Shown: one piece after another, positions 34,488 through 43,831 of the stretch
How positions within the stretch are numbered: the stretch's first letter is position 1
How the letters are laid out: every line of letters begins with the position of its first letter
DNA from: Lachnoclostridium sp. UBA7215
GTDB lineage: Bacteria; Bacillota; Clostridia; Lachnospirales; Lachnospiraceae
Direction of reading: 5' to 3'
NCBI GenBank assembly: GCA_002490465.1
Contig: DKUB01000061.1
Span: forward strand, 1 to 64,000
DNA length: 64,000 bases
Program-made: the position numbers and the translations under genes
Notes under the pieces: model-generated
What the model was told of the DNA's origin: nothing
The model's input: the letters and a program-made list of their open reading frames with translations, nothing else
Databases searched by the model: none

Positions 34488-34517
34488 ATTATATCGTCTC
34501 GTCATGTGATATGTCAA
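34488..34517 (-). promoter_or_regulatory. Promoter of the orphan Rpn-tail gene
   Basis: TTGACA (34512-34517), 18-bp spacer, TATAAT (34488-34493). Downstream is a dyad TTCCTGA...TCAGGAA (about 34456-34487) at the transcription start. Confidence 0.75.
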
Positions 34518-34554
34518 GTGTCGCTTTACGCCATTTTCTGCGAAAAACGGCCAA

Positions 34555-35832
34555 TCACCTCCATTTCAGTTCTCCAAGCAATGACAGCGAACCAAAAATC
34601 ACAATGGCATCCCCCACCTCATAGCGCCCTAACATTATCTTCAAAGCGTGATTCACACCTTCAGCTGCCTCCACCTGAGAACACCCCTGCTGCTGCCAGG
34701 CTGCCTGAAGTTCCCCTGCGGGAAGTCCCCGTGGAGACGGTGGTGTCACTGTCATCACATCATATAAAACCGGCTGCAGAATTGAAATCATCTTTTCATA
34801 TTCCTTATCCCGAAAAACCCCCATAATTCCACGGATTTTGGCGCCGGGAAGTAATGTATCAAGCGTCTCCCGCAGAGCCCCGGCTCCTCTCTCATTGTGC
34901 GCGCCATCTGCAATTACGAGCGGTTCACGGCTCACCACGTCAAAACGCCCCCGCCAATATGCTTCACGGATACCGAGCATGCGTTTTACGGTATCCAGTT
35001 GAAAATCCTCACCCAGATGGCAGCATGTCTCAATGGCAAGACACGCATTTTCCATCTGATAACATCCCGCCATACCTGTCTGATAATTATCTCCACAATA
35101 GGAAAACAGACATCCCTCAAGACTTGTCCGGATTAATTTCATATCTTCTTTGTGCAAAAGTGTCAGGTCCGCACTTTTTTCTTTACATTTTTTTATTAGA
35201 ACATCTTCCGCCTGCAAGACACCCGGACAGGCAATTACTGTGGCATTTTCCTTAATAATTCCAGCCTTTTCGGCAGTTATTTCCCCAATTGTCTCACCAA
35301 GTATCTTCATGTGGTCCCTGCTGATCGATGTAATCACACAGGCAAGGGGATTTTGGATTACATTGGTTGCATCTTCTCTCCCTCCAAGGCCGGCTTCCAA
35401 AATAATTACCTGGCAGCCCTTTTTGACAAACGCCACAAAAGCCACCGCTGTCTCAAATTCAAAGCTGGTAGGTGAATCCATCCCCTCTTCTTCCATTCTC
35501 CGGGCCGCTGCGTCTACCTCTTCTACAGATTCGGCCAGAAGCTCTTTATCAATATACGACACGCCCCTGGAATCCTCAAATTGGATAAATTCTTCCTGGC
35601 AAATAACCGCCGGCGAAACATAACGGCCAACCAGATAACCGCTTACCCCCAAAATGCTGCTGATAAATGCGGCAACAGAGCCTTTCCCATTTGTCCCCGC
35701 AATATGGATAACCCGGAGCTTTCGCTCCGGGTTATCCAGAAATCTGCACAGCGCTTCCATCCGCGACAGTCCCATAGATATACCGGAACTCTTCCGTGAA
35801 CAGATTGCTTCTATTGCTTCTTCGTAATTCAT
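34555..35832 (-). CDS. folC: Folylpolyglutamate synthase / dihydrofolate synthase
   Basis: 425 aa of the Mur-ligase-like family. P-loop HIAGTNGKGSVAAF near residue 43, SPTSFEFETAVAFV, the carbamylated-lysine region and GGREDATNV, and the C-terminal VIADGAHNERGAGALRETL. It adds glutamate to (dihydro)folate. The second Met (35830-35832) is chosen because AAAGGT lies at a normal distance from it and directly abuts the first Met. Last gene of the leuB-to-folC operon, 10 bp after serA, which makes sense since serine feeds one-carbon folate. Confidence 0.92.
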   Translation of the reverse strand: MNYEEAIEAICSRKSSGISMGLSRMEALCRFLDNPERKLRVIHIAGTNGKGSVAAFISSILGVSGYLVGRYVSPAVICQEEFIQFEDSRGVSYIDKELLAESVEEVDAAARRMEEEGMDSPTSFEFETAVAFVAFVKKGCQVIILEAGLGGREDATNVIQNPLACVITSISRDHMKILGETIGEITAEKAGIIKENATVIACPGVLQAEDVLIKKCKEKSADLTLLHKEDMKLIRTSLEGCLFSYCGDNYQTGMAGCYQMENACLAIETCCHLGEDFQLDTVKRMLGIREAYWRGRFDVVSREPLVIADGAHNERGAGALRETLDTLLPGAKIRGIMGVFRDKEYEKMISILQPVLYDVMTVTPPSPRGLPAGELQAAWQQQGCSQVEAAEGVNHALKIMLGRYEVGDAIVIFGSLSLLGELKWR

Positions 35833-35842
35833 CGACATACCT

Positions 35843-37009
35843 TTACTTTATTACTCTTACACGGATTACTCCGTTGATTGCCTCTAAATCTTTTACTACC
35901 TTTTCTTTGATTTCCGAACAGACATCAAAAATCGTATAGGCATAATCTCCACGGCTTTTATTTACCATGTTTTCAATGTTTACATTATCCTTTGCAAAAA
36001 GCCCGGTAAACTGGGTCAGCATATTCGGCACATTTTTATGCGCTACCGTAATTCGCCCCTCCGTAGAACATACACCGGCATCACAATTCGGATAGTTTAC
36101 AGAATTGCGTATATTACCATTCTCAATGAAATCGCGAATCTGACTGACTGCCATTTTCGCACAGTTATCCTCAGACTCCTGTGTAGACGCCCCCAGATGC
36201 GGCGTTACCATTGTATTCGGAAGATTGACGGTAGTCGGGTTCGGGAAATCCACCACATAGCGTCCAACTTTGCCGGACTCCAGCGCAGCACGCATGTCAT
36301 CCTCATTTACAAGACTGTCTCTTGAGAAGTTCAAAAGGACTACGCCATCCTTCATCTTATCAAATGCCTCTTTATTAAACATCCCTTTTGTGGAATCCAG
36401 AAGCGGAACGTGAACCGTAAGATAATCACACATCTCAAACAGCTCATCATTACTCTTAACCATTGTTACATCACGGGACATGTTGAGGGCATTTTCTACC
36501 GATAAATATGGATCGCATCCATATACATCCATTCCGAGCCGGTTTGCCGCATTAGCCACCAGAACACCAATCGCCCCAACACCGATAATACCAAGTTTCT
36601 TTCCCTTAATTTCCGTTCCTGCATACGCTTTTTTTGCCTTTTCTGCATCAGCAGCAATATTGGCATTATCTTTATTGTCTTTACACCATTGAATACCACC
36701 CGTAATATCGCGCGCGGCTAACAGCATAGAAGCAATCACAAGCTCTTTTACCGCATTGGCATTTGCCCCCGGCGTATTAAAAACTACCGTACCTTTCTCG
36801 GCACATTTGTCAAGTGGAATATTGTTATAGCCGGCGCCTGCCCTTGCTACGGCAAGCAGGTTGTCCGAAAGTTCCATATCATGCATTACCGCACTGCGGA
36901 CCAAAATAGCATCTGCCTCTTTTACATCATCCACAATCTGATAATCATCGCTCAACATCTCAAGCCCACAGGAGGCAATTGGATTCAGGCAATTCACTTT
37001 TATACTCAT
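35843..37009 (-). CDS. serA: D-3-phosphoglycerate dehydrogenase
   Basis: 388 aa, the short form with one C-terminal ACT domain (NVPNMLTQFTGLFAKDNVNI). NAD-binding GVGAIGVLVANAANRLG, catalytic Arg in LNFSRDSLV and His in TPHLGASTQESE. First step of serine synthesis, with possible serine feedback through the ACT domain. Its ATG overlaps the serC stop (TAATG), so translation is coupled. Confidence 0.95.
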   Translation of the reverse strand: MSIKVNCLNPIASCGLEMLSDDYQIVDDVKEADAILVRSAVMHDMELSDNLLAVARAGAGYNNIPLDKCAEKGTVVFNTPGANANAVKELVIASMLLAARDITGGIQWCKDNKDNANIAADAEKAKKAYAGTEIKGKKLGIIGVGAIGVLVANAANRLGMDVYGCDPYLSVENALNMSRDVTMVKSNDELFEMCDYLTVHVPLLDSTKGMFNKEAFDKMKDGVVLLNFSRDSLVNEDDMRAALESGKVGRYVVDFPNPTTVNLPNTMVTPHLGASTQESEDNCAKMAVSQIRDFIENGNIRNSVNYPNCDAGVCSTEGRITVAHKNVPNMLTQFTGLFAKDNVNIENMVNKSRGDYAYTIFDVCSEIKEKVVKDLEAINGVIRVRVIK

Positions 37010-38091
37010 TATGCATTTTCCTCCTCAAATTTTTTCATAAACTCAACCAGTTTTTCTACACCCTCTTTTGGCATTGCATTATAAATGCTGGCACGCATGC
37101 CGCCAACCGTGCGGTGACCCTTGAGATTCTCAAATCCTGCCGCCTTTGCCTCTGCTACAAATTTAGCATCTAAATCTTCATTTCCGGTCACAAACGGCAC
37201 ATTCATCAGCGAGCGGTCTTCTTTGCGGACGGTACCCTTAAACAATTTAGAGGAATCAAGGAAATCATAAAGAATTTTTGCTTTTTCCTCATTCCTTTTT
37301 TTCATTTCCTTTAAACCGCCCATTTTTTTGAGCCACTTAAATACTTTTCCGCAAATATAAATACCATAAGCTGGCGGCGTATTATAAAGAGACTGCGCAT
37401 CGGCATGTATTTTATACTGTAACATGGTTGGCACCTTCTCATCCGTTTTCTCAGGAATTAAGTCCTTTCGGATAATGACAATAACAACTCCGGCAGGCCC
37501 GATGTTTTTCTGCACCCCGCCATAAATGACACCATATTTACTCACATCAACCGGCTCAGAGAGAAAACAGGAAGATACATCCGCTACCAGCGTTTTTCCT
37601 TTTGTGTTTGGCAGCTCTTTATATTTTGTACCATAAATTGTATTATTTTCACAAATATACACATAATCTGCATCCTCATCAATTGGCAGGTCAGAACAAT
37701 CCGGTATATAGGAAAACGTCTCATCCTCTGAAGATGCAATTTTTACTGCTTTTCCGTATTTGCACGCCTCCTGGTAGGCTTTTTTCGCCCACTGGCCTGT
37801 CACGATATAATCTGCCACACCATTTTTCATCAGATTCATTGGAATCATGGCAAACTGCTGGGAAGCTCCCCCCTGCAGGAAAAGCACCTCATAATTATCC
37901 GGTATTTCCATTAAATCCCTTAAATCCTGCTCCGCTTCCTTAATAATCGTGTCATATGCTTTGGAACGATGGCTCATTTCCATCACGGACATACCTGTCC
38001 CCTTATAATCCATCATTTCCTCTGCTGCCTCTTTTAATACCTCTTCCGGCAAAACTGCCGGACCTGCTGAAAAATTATACACTCTAGCCAC
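37009..38091 (-). CDS. serC: Phosphoserine aminotransferase
   Basis: 360 aa starting with GTG at 38089-38091 (VARVYNFSAGPAVLPEEVL), which has AAGGAGG eight bases upstream and gives the family's exact usual length. The frame is open for 79 more codons upstream, but those translate the hairpin repeats and are not protein-like. PLP lysine in YGGVQKNIGPAG. Second step of serine synthesis; coupled to serA. Confidence 0.95.
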   Translation of the reverse strand: MARVYNFSAGPAVLPEEVLKEAAEEMMDYKGTGMSVMEMSHRSKAYDTIIKEAEQDLRDLMEIPDNYEVLFLQGGASQQFAMIPMNLMKNGVADYIVTGQWAKKAYQEACKYGKAVKIASSEDETFSYIPDCSDLPIDEDADYVYICENNTIYGTKYKELPNTKGKTLVADVSSCFLSEPVDVSKYGVIYGGVQKNIGPAGVVIVIIRKDLIPEKTDEKVPTMLQYKIHADAQSLYNTPPAYGIYICGKVFKWLKKMGGLKEMKKRNEEKAKILYDFLDSSKLFKGTVRKEDRSLMNVPFVTGNEDLDAKFVAEAKAAGFENLKGHRTVGGMRASIYNAMPKEGVEKLVEFMKKFEEENA

Positions 38092-38102
38092 TTCTATATC
38101 CT

Positions 38103-38226
38103 CCTTTGATTTGTCACCAACCAAAGGTTGATGACCTGCGCGCCCTTTGTTACCAGCCGCAGGCTGATAACCTACGTGTGCATCAGCACACTTCTTTTTC
38201 AGGCGCTTCCTCTTTGATTTGTCACC
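38103..38226. repeat. Tandem covarying hairpin repeats in the ilvB-serC gap
   Basis: Two 27-bp units on the minus strand follow the pattern GGTnATCAnCCTnnGGnTGGTnACAAA. In one the stem is CAGCC/GGCTG, in the other CAACC/GGTTG, so the pairs change together. The flanking GGTGACAAATCAAAG occurs on both sides (38104-38117 and 38212-38226). It sits in the 142-bp leader of serC. Confidence 0.7.
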
Positions 38227-38233
38227 AAATTGC

Positions 38234-39919
38234 TTATGCCATGCGCTCTGCCTGGTCCTTTTCATCAAATGCCTCATCAATCGGGGCACCCGGTGCCACC
38301 ATTGGCCATACTTTTTCGTCATGGTCAATCACTACCTCTATTACAAATGGCTCCTTTGATTCCAGGGCCTCATGAATTGCCGCATCCACCTCTTCTTTCT
38401 TCGTTACGCGGACTGCCCTTGCCCCCATGGCCTCTGATACCTTGCAATAATCTACTTTATCCTCCAGAATCGTCTGGGAATAACGTTTTCCATAAAACAG
38501 TGTCTGCCACTGGCGTACCATACCAAGCGCATGATTATTAAAGACAATCTGCACAATCGGAATATTATAACGGGTAGCGGTAGCAATCTCATTCATATTC
38601 ATACGGAAACACCCGTCTCCGGCCAGATTAATGACCGGTCGGTCCGGCATGCCAACCTTTGCACCGATACAGGCGCCAAGTCCATATCCCATTGTTCCCA
38701 TGCCGCCAGACGTCAATAACTGTCTTGGTGTACGGAATTTATAAAACTGGGCCGCCCACATCTGATGCTGGCCTACATCCGTTGTAATTATTGCTTTATT
38801 ATCTGTAATTTCACTAAGGCGTTCCACAATATATGGTCCGGTCAGCCCGTCTGAATGATATGTCATCGGCAGCGCTTCCTTACGTGCCAGAACTTTATCC
38901 ATCCATGCCTTGTGATAATTTTGATCCAGCTTTTTATTCAATATTTCCAGAATCGATTTTAAATCACCGATAATGGAATAGTCAACCATAATATTTTTGT
39001 TAATTTCTGCGGGATCAATATCAATATGAACAATCTCCGCACGGTTGGCAAATTTCTTCGCATTTCCGGTTACACGGTCTGAAAAACGCGCTCCCAGAAC
39101 AAGAAGCAGGTCACACTCCGTCACACTTAAGTTGGCTGTCTTTGTACCATGCATACCGAGCATTCCCGTATAATATGGCTCCAGCCCGTCAAATACCCCC
39201 TTACCCATCAGGGTATCTGTAACCGGTGCGTCTACTTTTTTTACAAATTCACGAAGCTCTGCCTCAGCTCCGGAAATCCCTGCACCGCCGCCAACAAAAA
39301 TCATTGGCCTCTCACAACGCTTAATTGCCTTTATGACCGCCTCAATATCGTCCTGGTCAATCGTGTCCACCTGTCTCTGGATTAATGGTGGCGTCTGCGG
39401 CACAAATTCCGTTGACGCTGAAGTAACATCCTTTGTTATATCCACGAGGACAGCACCTGGACGGCCGGTCTGGGCAATTTTAAACGCCCGGCGTATATCA
39501 TCTGCCAGCTCCTCTATATCCTTCACAATAAAACTATGCTTCGTAATGGGCATTGTGACACCCGCAATATCTACTTCCTGGAAAGAATCTTTACCAAGGA
39601 GGGAATTCGTCACGTTACAGGTGATTGCCACAAGCGGAACAGAATCCATCTGCGCAGTGGCAATACCGGTGACAAGATTGGTGGCTCCCGGTCCGCTTGT
39701 CGCCATACAGACACCGACTTTTCCCGTTGCCCTGGCATATCCATCCGCTGCATGAGCTGCTCCCTGCTCATGTGATGTCAATATGTGACGAATACGGTCC
39801 TGATAGCGATACAGCTCATCGTACACATTCAGAATCGCACCTCCGGGATAGCCAAAAATTGTATCTACTCCCTGCTCTAACAGACACTCAATTAAAATCT
39901 GTGATCCGTTTAACTGCAT
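38234..39919 (-). CDS. ilvB: Acetolactate synthase large subunit (second copy)
   Basis: 561 aa from the ATG at 39917-39919 (MQLNGSQILIECLLEQGVD), with GAGGTG upstream; the Met seven codons earlier has no ribosome site. ThDP/FAD motifs: SHEQGAAHAADGYARATG, TSGPGATNLVTGIAT, GDGCFRMNMNEIATATRY, NNHALGMVRQW. It lacks the Cys-rich insertion of the other copy. No small-subunit gene is adjacent, so it may borrow IlvN from the T-box operon. 22 bp after ilvD. Confidence 0.93.
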   Translation of the reverse strand: MQLNGSQILIECLLEQGVDTIFGYPGGAILNVYDELYRYQDRIRHILTSHEQGAAHAADGYARATGKVGVCMATSGPGATNLVTGIATAQMDSVPLVAITCNVTNSLLGKDSFQEVDIAGVTMPITKHSFIVKDIEELADDIRRAFKIAQTGRPGAVLVDITKDVTSASTEFVPQTPPLIQRQVDTIDQDDIEAVIKAIKRCERPMIFVGGGAGISGAEAELREFVKKVDAPVTDTLMGKGVFDGLEPYYTGMLGMHGTKTANLSVTECDLLLVLGARFSDRVTGNAKKFANRAEIVHIDIDPAEINKNIMVDYSIIGDLKSILEILNKKLDQNYHKAWMDKVLARKEALPMTYHSDGLTGPYIVERLSEITDNKAIITTDVGQHQMWAAQFYKFRTPRQLLTSGGMGTMGYGLGACIGAKVGMPDRPVINLAGDGCFRMNMNEIATATRYNIPIVQIVFNNHALGMVRQWQTLFYGKRYSQTILEDKVDYCKVSEAMGARAVRVTKKEEVDAAIHEALESKEPFVIEVVIDHDEKVWPMVAPGAPIDEAFDEKDQAERMA

Positions 39920-39941
39920 ACTCTGCACCTCTTTCTTCATC

Positions 39942-41603
39942 CTATTGTTTCAGAATCGCACCAGTACTTCCCGATGTTACCATATTAGCATATCTGGCAA
40001 GATAACCAGTTGTCACCTTTGGCTCCCTCGGTTTCCACTGTCTGCGCCGCTCTTCCATCTCCTCATCCGTAATATCCAATATCAATGAATTTTCCGGAAT
40101 GTTAATCTTTATGATATCTCCCTCTTTCACAAGGGCAATAGGTCCTCCAACTGCTGCCTCCGGAGAAACATGGCCGATGGATGCCCCGCGTGAAGCGCCG
40201 GAGAATCGTCCATCCGTAATCAGTGCAACAGAAGAGCCAAGTCCCATACCTGCAATTGCCGATGTCGGATTCAGCATTTCCCGCATACCGGGTCCTCCCT
40301 TTGGTCCCTCATAACGGATAACCACTACGTCTCCCGCAACAATCTTTCCGCCTTTAATCGCATCAATCGCGTCCTCCTCACAGTCAAAGACACGGGCCGG
40401 CCCCTCATGTACCATCATTTCCGGTACAACCGCAGAGCGCTTTACAACGCCGGAATCCGGTGCCAGATTTCCCTTGAGGACAGCAATACCACCTGTCTCA
40501 CTGTAAGGGTTGTCAATCGGGCGAATCACTTCCGGATTGCGATTTACGACATTTTCCATATTCTCCCCTACAGTCCGTCCGGTAACTGTCATAAGATTTG
40601 TGTGAAGAAGGCCTTTTTTATTAAGTTCTGTCATCACGGCATATACACCGCCCGCCTCATTCAGCTGTTCCATATAGGTGTGTCCAGCCGGTGCCAGATG
40701 ACATAGATTTGGTGTCTTAGCACTAATCTCATTGGCAATATCCAGATTCAGCTCTACCCCTGCCTCATGAGCAATGGCCGGCAGATGGAGCATGGTATTT
40801 GTTGAACACCCAAGCGCCATATCTACTGTCATTGCATTTTGAAATGCTTTCTCATTCATGATATCCCTTGGACGGATATTTCTCTTATACATTTCCATAA
40901 CCTGCATTCCCGCATGTTTTGCCAGCTTAATACGGTCCGAATAAACAGCAGGAATGGTACCGTTCCCCGGAAGTCCCATACCAATTGCTTCCGTCAGGCA
41001 ATTCATGGAATTTGCCGTATACATACCGGAACAGGAGCCGCACGTCGGGCATGCATGGCTTACATAATCATCCACTTCCTCCTCCGACAGCTTTCCTGCC
41101 GCATGTGCGCCAACTGCCTCAAACATACTGGACAGTGATGTGTTCTGTCCCTGAACATGACCGGCAAGCATTGGGCCGCCGCTGACAAATACGGTTGGAA
41201 TATTTACCCTTGCCGCTGCCATCAAAAGCCCCGGCACATTTTTATCACAGTTCGGCACCATAACCATAGCATCAAAAGCATGTGCCAGTGCCATACACTC
41301 TGTGGAGTCCGCAATTAAATCACGTGTCACGAGTGAATATTTCATACCAATATGTCCCATGGCAATACCGTCACAAACGGCAATCGCCGGAAATACTATC
41401 GGTGTTCCGCCTGCCATGGCAACTCCAATCTTGGCAGCCTCTACTATTTTATCCAGGTTCATATGCCCCGGAACAATTTCATTATATGAGCTGACAATCG
41501 CTACCAGCGGTTTCTCCAGCTCTTCTTTTGTCAGGCCGAGCGCATTAAATAAAGAGCGCTGCGGCGCTGTCTGCATTCCTTTTTTTACTGAATCACTTTT
41601 CAT
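39942..41603 (-). CDS. ilvD: Dihydroxy-acid dehydratase
   Basis: 553 aa. Iron-sulfur ligand cysteines in PNCDKNVPGLLMA and CPTCGSCSGMYTANSMNCL; C-terminal GRFSGASRGASIGHVSPEAA. It dehydrates dihydroxy-isovalerate and dihydroxy-methylvalerate in Val/Leu/Ile synthesis. GAGGG precedes the ATG. It lies between leuB and ilvB. Confidence 0.96.
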   Translation of the reverse strand: MKSDSVKKGMQTAPQRSLFNALGLTKEELEKPLVAIVSSYNEIVPGHMNLDKIVEAAKIGVAMAGGTPIVFPAIAVCDGIAMGHIGMKYSLVTRDLIADSTECMALAHAFDAMVMVPNCDKNVPGLLMAAARVNIPTVFVSGGPMLAGHVQGQNTSLSSMFEAVGAHAAGKLSEEEVDDYVSHACPTCGSCSGMYTANSMNCLTEAIGMGLPGNGTIPAVYSDRIKLAKHAGMQVMEMYKRNIRPRDIMNEKAFQNAMTVDMALGCSTNTMLHLPAIAHEAGVELNLDIANEISAKTPNLCHLAPAGHTYMEQLNEAGGVYAVMTELNKKGLLHTNLMTVTGRTVGENMENVVNRNPEVIRPIDNPYSETGGIAVLKGNLAPDSGVVKRSAVVPEMMVHEGPARVFDCEEDAIDAIKGGKIVAGDVVVIRYEGPKGGPGMREMLNPTSAIAGMGLGSSVALITDGRFSGASRGASIGHVSPEAAVGGPIALVKEGDIIKINIPENSLILDITDEEMEERRRQWKPREPKVTTGYLARYANMVTSGSTGAILKQ

Positions 41604-41630
41604 ATCTATCCCTCATTTCTATATTCTCTT

Positions 41631-42716
41631 TTAAGCAATCTCAGATGCAATAGCATCTCCCATTTCTTTTGTACCAACAGGAGTTTTACCATCTTCCATA
41701 ATATCAGGCGTCCGATATCCCTTTTGCAAGACCGTTTTTACTGCACTTTCTACCGCATCTGCCTCTTTGCCAAGTCCAAAGGAATAGCGCAGCAACATAG
41801 CCGCTGAGAGCACAGTAGCAATCGGATTTGCCTTGTTCTGACCAGCAATGTCCGGGGCAGCGCCATGGCTTGGCTCATACATGCCAAATGTCCCTTCACC
41901 CAGACTGGCAGATGAAAGCATCCCAAGAGAGCCAGTTACCATACTTGCTTCATCGGATAAAATATCACCAAACATATTCTCTGTTAAAATCACATCAAAC
42001 TGTTTGGGGTCACGGACAATCTGCATGGCACAATTATCTACCAGCATATGGGTCAGCTCTACCTCCGGGTAGTCATTGCTGACCTCACTGACAACTTTCT
42101 CCCACAGACGGGAGGAATCCAAAACATTTGCCTTGTCCACACTGCAGACCCGCCTGTTCCTCTGCATGGCAATTTCAAATGCCCGCACGGCAATCCGGCG
42201 AATTTCCTTCTCATTATATGTCAAAGTGTCAACCGCTGTCATTACACCATCAATTTCCTTTGTATAGCGCTCTCCAAAATAGAGACCACCCGTCAGCTCA
42301 CGGGCAATAACGAAATCAAATCCCCCGCAGACAATCTCCTCTTTCAGCGGGCAGGCATCACTCAGCTCCTCAAACAGGACAGCCGGCCGCAAATTGCAAA
42401 AAAGACCGAGTTCTTTACGGATTTTCAAAAGACCTGCCTCTGGCCGTTTTGACGGTGGCAAATCATACCAGCTGTCTACCCCGACCCGTCCTCCAACTGC
42501 TCCAAGTAAAATTGCATCGCTTTTTTTTGCACTCTCCAATGTATCATCGGTCAGTGGATCACCGAAAGAATCAATGGAACAGCCACCCATCAGCAGCTCT
42601 TCATATTCGAATGTGTGACCGAACACACTTGCCACCTTATCCAATACTTTTTTTGCTTCTGCCACAATCTCCGGTCCAATACCATCCCCTGGAATTAGCG
42701 CAATTTTGCGTTTCAT
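41631..42716 (-). CDS. leuB: 3-isopropylmalate dehydrogenase
   Basis: 361 aa from the ATG at 42714-42716 (MKRKIALIPGDGIGPEIVAE), with GGAGGG upstream. Substrate and metal motifs include RVGVDSWYDLP, ELTGGLYFGER, VDKANVLDSSRLW and LSDEASMVTGSLGMLSSAS. Third step of leucine synthesis. It heads the operon; leuA, leuC and leuD are not in this window. Confidence 0.95.
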   Translation of the reverse strand: MKRKIALIPGDGIGPEIVAEAKKVLDKVASVFGHTFEYEELLMGGCSIDSFGDPLTDDTLESAKKSDAILLGAVGGRVGVDSWYDLPPSKRPEAGLLKIRKELGLFCNLRPAVLFEELSDACPLKEEIVCGGFDFVIARELTGGLYFGERYTKEIDGVMTAVDTLTYNEKEIRRIAVRAFEIAMQRNRRVCSVDKANVLDSSRLWEKVVSEVSNDYPEVELTHMLVDNCAMQIVRDPKQFDVILTENMFGDILSDEASMVTGSLGMLSSASLGEGTFGMYEPSHGAAPDIAGQNKANPIATVLSAAMLLRYSFGLGKEADAVESAVKTVLQKGYRTPDIMEDGKTPVGTKEMGDAIASEIA

Positions 42717-42755
42717 CGTATCTGTTCCCTCCATTCGTTACCCTCATAATTTTCT

Positions 42756-42785
42756 AGTATAATGCAAAGTGCAACGTTATGTCAA
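42756..42785 (-). promoter_or_regulatory. Promoter of the leuB-ilvD-ilvB-serC-serA-folC operon
   Basis: TTGACA (42780-42785), 18-bp spacer, TATACT (42756-42761). The leader is about 35 nt, too short for a T-box. Confidence 0.8.
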
Positions 42786-42804
42786 GTGGGGATGCCTTGT
42801 AATT

Positions 42805-43145
42805 AGGGCAATCGCTTAATAATTTAGGTCAATACAGCGATTTCATACTGTTCTTGTCCGGTATAGCACTCCCAACGAAAAATAAATTGTTTTCTCCTGC
42901 TCCCAAACATCACGCCGTCCATTCACAAAACTCGCTGACTGCTGGTGGTGCATTAGTACCGCTGCGTGGCAGCTCTAGTGCAAACGTGCTGTAAAAGCAG
43001 GGAAACAGGACAGCAGACACCTCAGACAATGTTCGGACGGCGTTTTGGGAACAGGGGAAAACAATATTTTTCGGGGAGTAATACAAGGGCAAGAACAGTA
43101 TGATATGCGCTGCCCTTATACCAAAAATTGTTAAGCGATTGCCCT
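42805..43145. mobile_element. MITE-like element with terminal inverted repeats
   Basis: 341 bp with inverted ends of about 20 bp: AGGGCAATCGCTTAA at the left and its complement TTAAGCGATTGCCCT at the right, each continuing AATTT-like inward. Direct repeats GCCTTGTAAT flank it at 42794-42803 and 43146-43155, as expected for a target duplication. It holds no convincing protein. It explains most of the 555-bp gap between leuB and the next gene. The parent transposase family was not recognised. Confidence 0.82.
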
Positions 43146-43195
43146 GCCTTGTAATATGATGGAAAGTAACGCAAACCGGAACTTTTTCTTAAATA

Positions 43196-43252
43196 CAAAA
43201 AAACCATGTATTCGCAGGGACACTTTTCACCTGCCCCCATAATACATGGTCT
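43196..43252 (-). terminator. Terminator of the 145-aa lipoprotein gene
   Basis: ACCATGTATT / AATACATGGT stem with an inner GCAGG/CCTGC pairing, followed by a run of T on the minus strand. Confidence 0.75.
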
Positions 43253-43271
43253 TTACCTTTGCACTTTTGCA

Positions 43272-43709
43272 CTATTGAACGGCTGCTCCGGATGCTGTAA
43301 AGTCAACTTTACCCTTTTCCATTACAATAGTCAGCATCTGGCCATCGCCAAGGTCCATCTGATAGGAAAAAGTTTTTGCATCACTATCATATACCATGGA
43401 AAAAAGAATATCATCCTTTCCCTCTTCCTTTACTTCAATACCGTTTGATTTCCTCTCATATACATAATTTGCAGATGTCGCTGCATTTGTAACAACCAGT
43501 TTGTCATCATCCGTAATCTGCATATTTGTTGCTGCCATCTCTACCGTTGTGCCAAGAGCCTTTGCATATTCTTCCACAGACTTATCATTTACTGTTTTTG
43601 TTGTCCAGTCTCCGGTAATATCATCATAGGAAATTTCACCACAGCCGACAAGACTGACTGTCATCACTGCAGCCAACACAAACGCCAATACTTTTTTCAT
43701 TGCTTTCAT
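43272..43709 (-). CDS. Lipocalin-like lipoprotein, unknown
   Basis: 145 aa from the ATG at 43707-43709 with AGGAGAGAAG upstream; a longer frame of 18 codons has no ribosome site. Lipobox SLVGCG. The mature part has the GDWTTKTVN opening and the repeated beta-strand pattern (DDKLVVTNAATSANYVYERK, SYQMDLGDGQMLTIVMEKG) of small lipocalin-like Firmicutes lipoproteins. Function unknown. Monocistronic with its own terminator. Confidence 0.75.
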   Translation of the reverse strand: MKAMKKVLAFVLAAVMTVSLVGCGEISYDDITGDWTTKTVNDKSVEEYAKALGTTVEMAATNMQITDDDKLVVTNAATSANYVYERKSNGIEVKEEGKDDILFSMVYDSDAKTFSYQMDLGDGQMLTIVMEKGKVDFTASGAAVQ

Positions 43710-43831
43710 TTCTCTTCTCTCCTTTTTATGCTTTATATTATGTACCGTATTGTCCAAATCCATCCAGACAACGCACCATTATATCAAAATATCTTCATAT
43801 AAGCAACCGTTGATTTTAATTTCTCACCCTT

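Noticed and set aside
37009..38328. Longer serC reading frame extending 79 codons upstream
   Set aside because: The extra codons translate the hairpin repeats and overlap ilvB. The GTG at 38091 has an AAGGAGG site and gives the normal 360-residue length.
42717..42785. T-box leader for the leuB operon
   Set aside because: The promoter lies about 40 bp from the start codon and there is no T-box core or attenuator.
42910..43240. Small minus-strand frames inside and beside the MITE
   Set aside because: There is no ribosome site or recognisable protein pattern, and the frames cross the element end.
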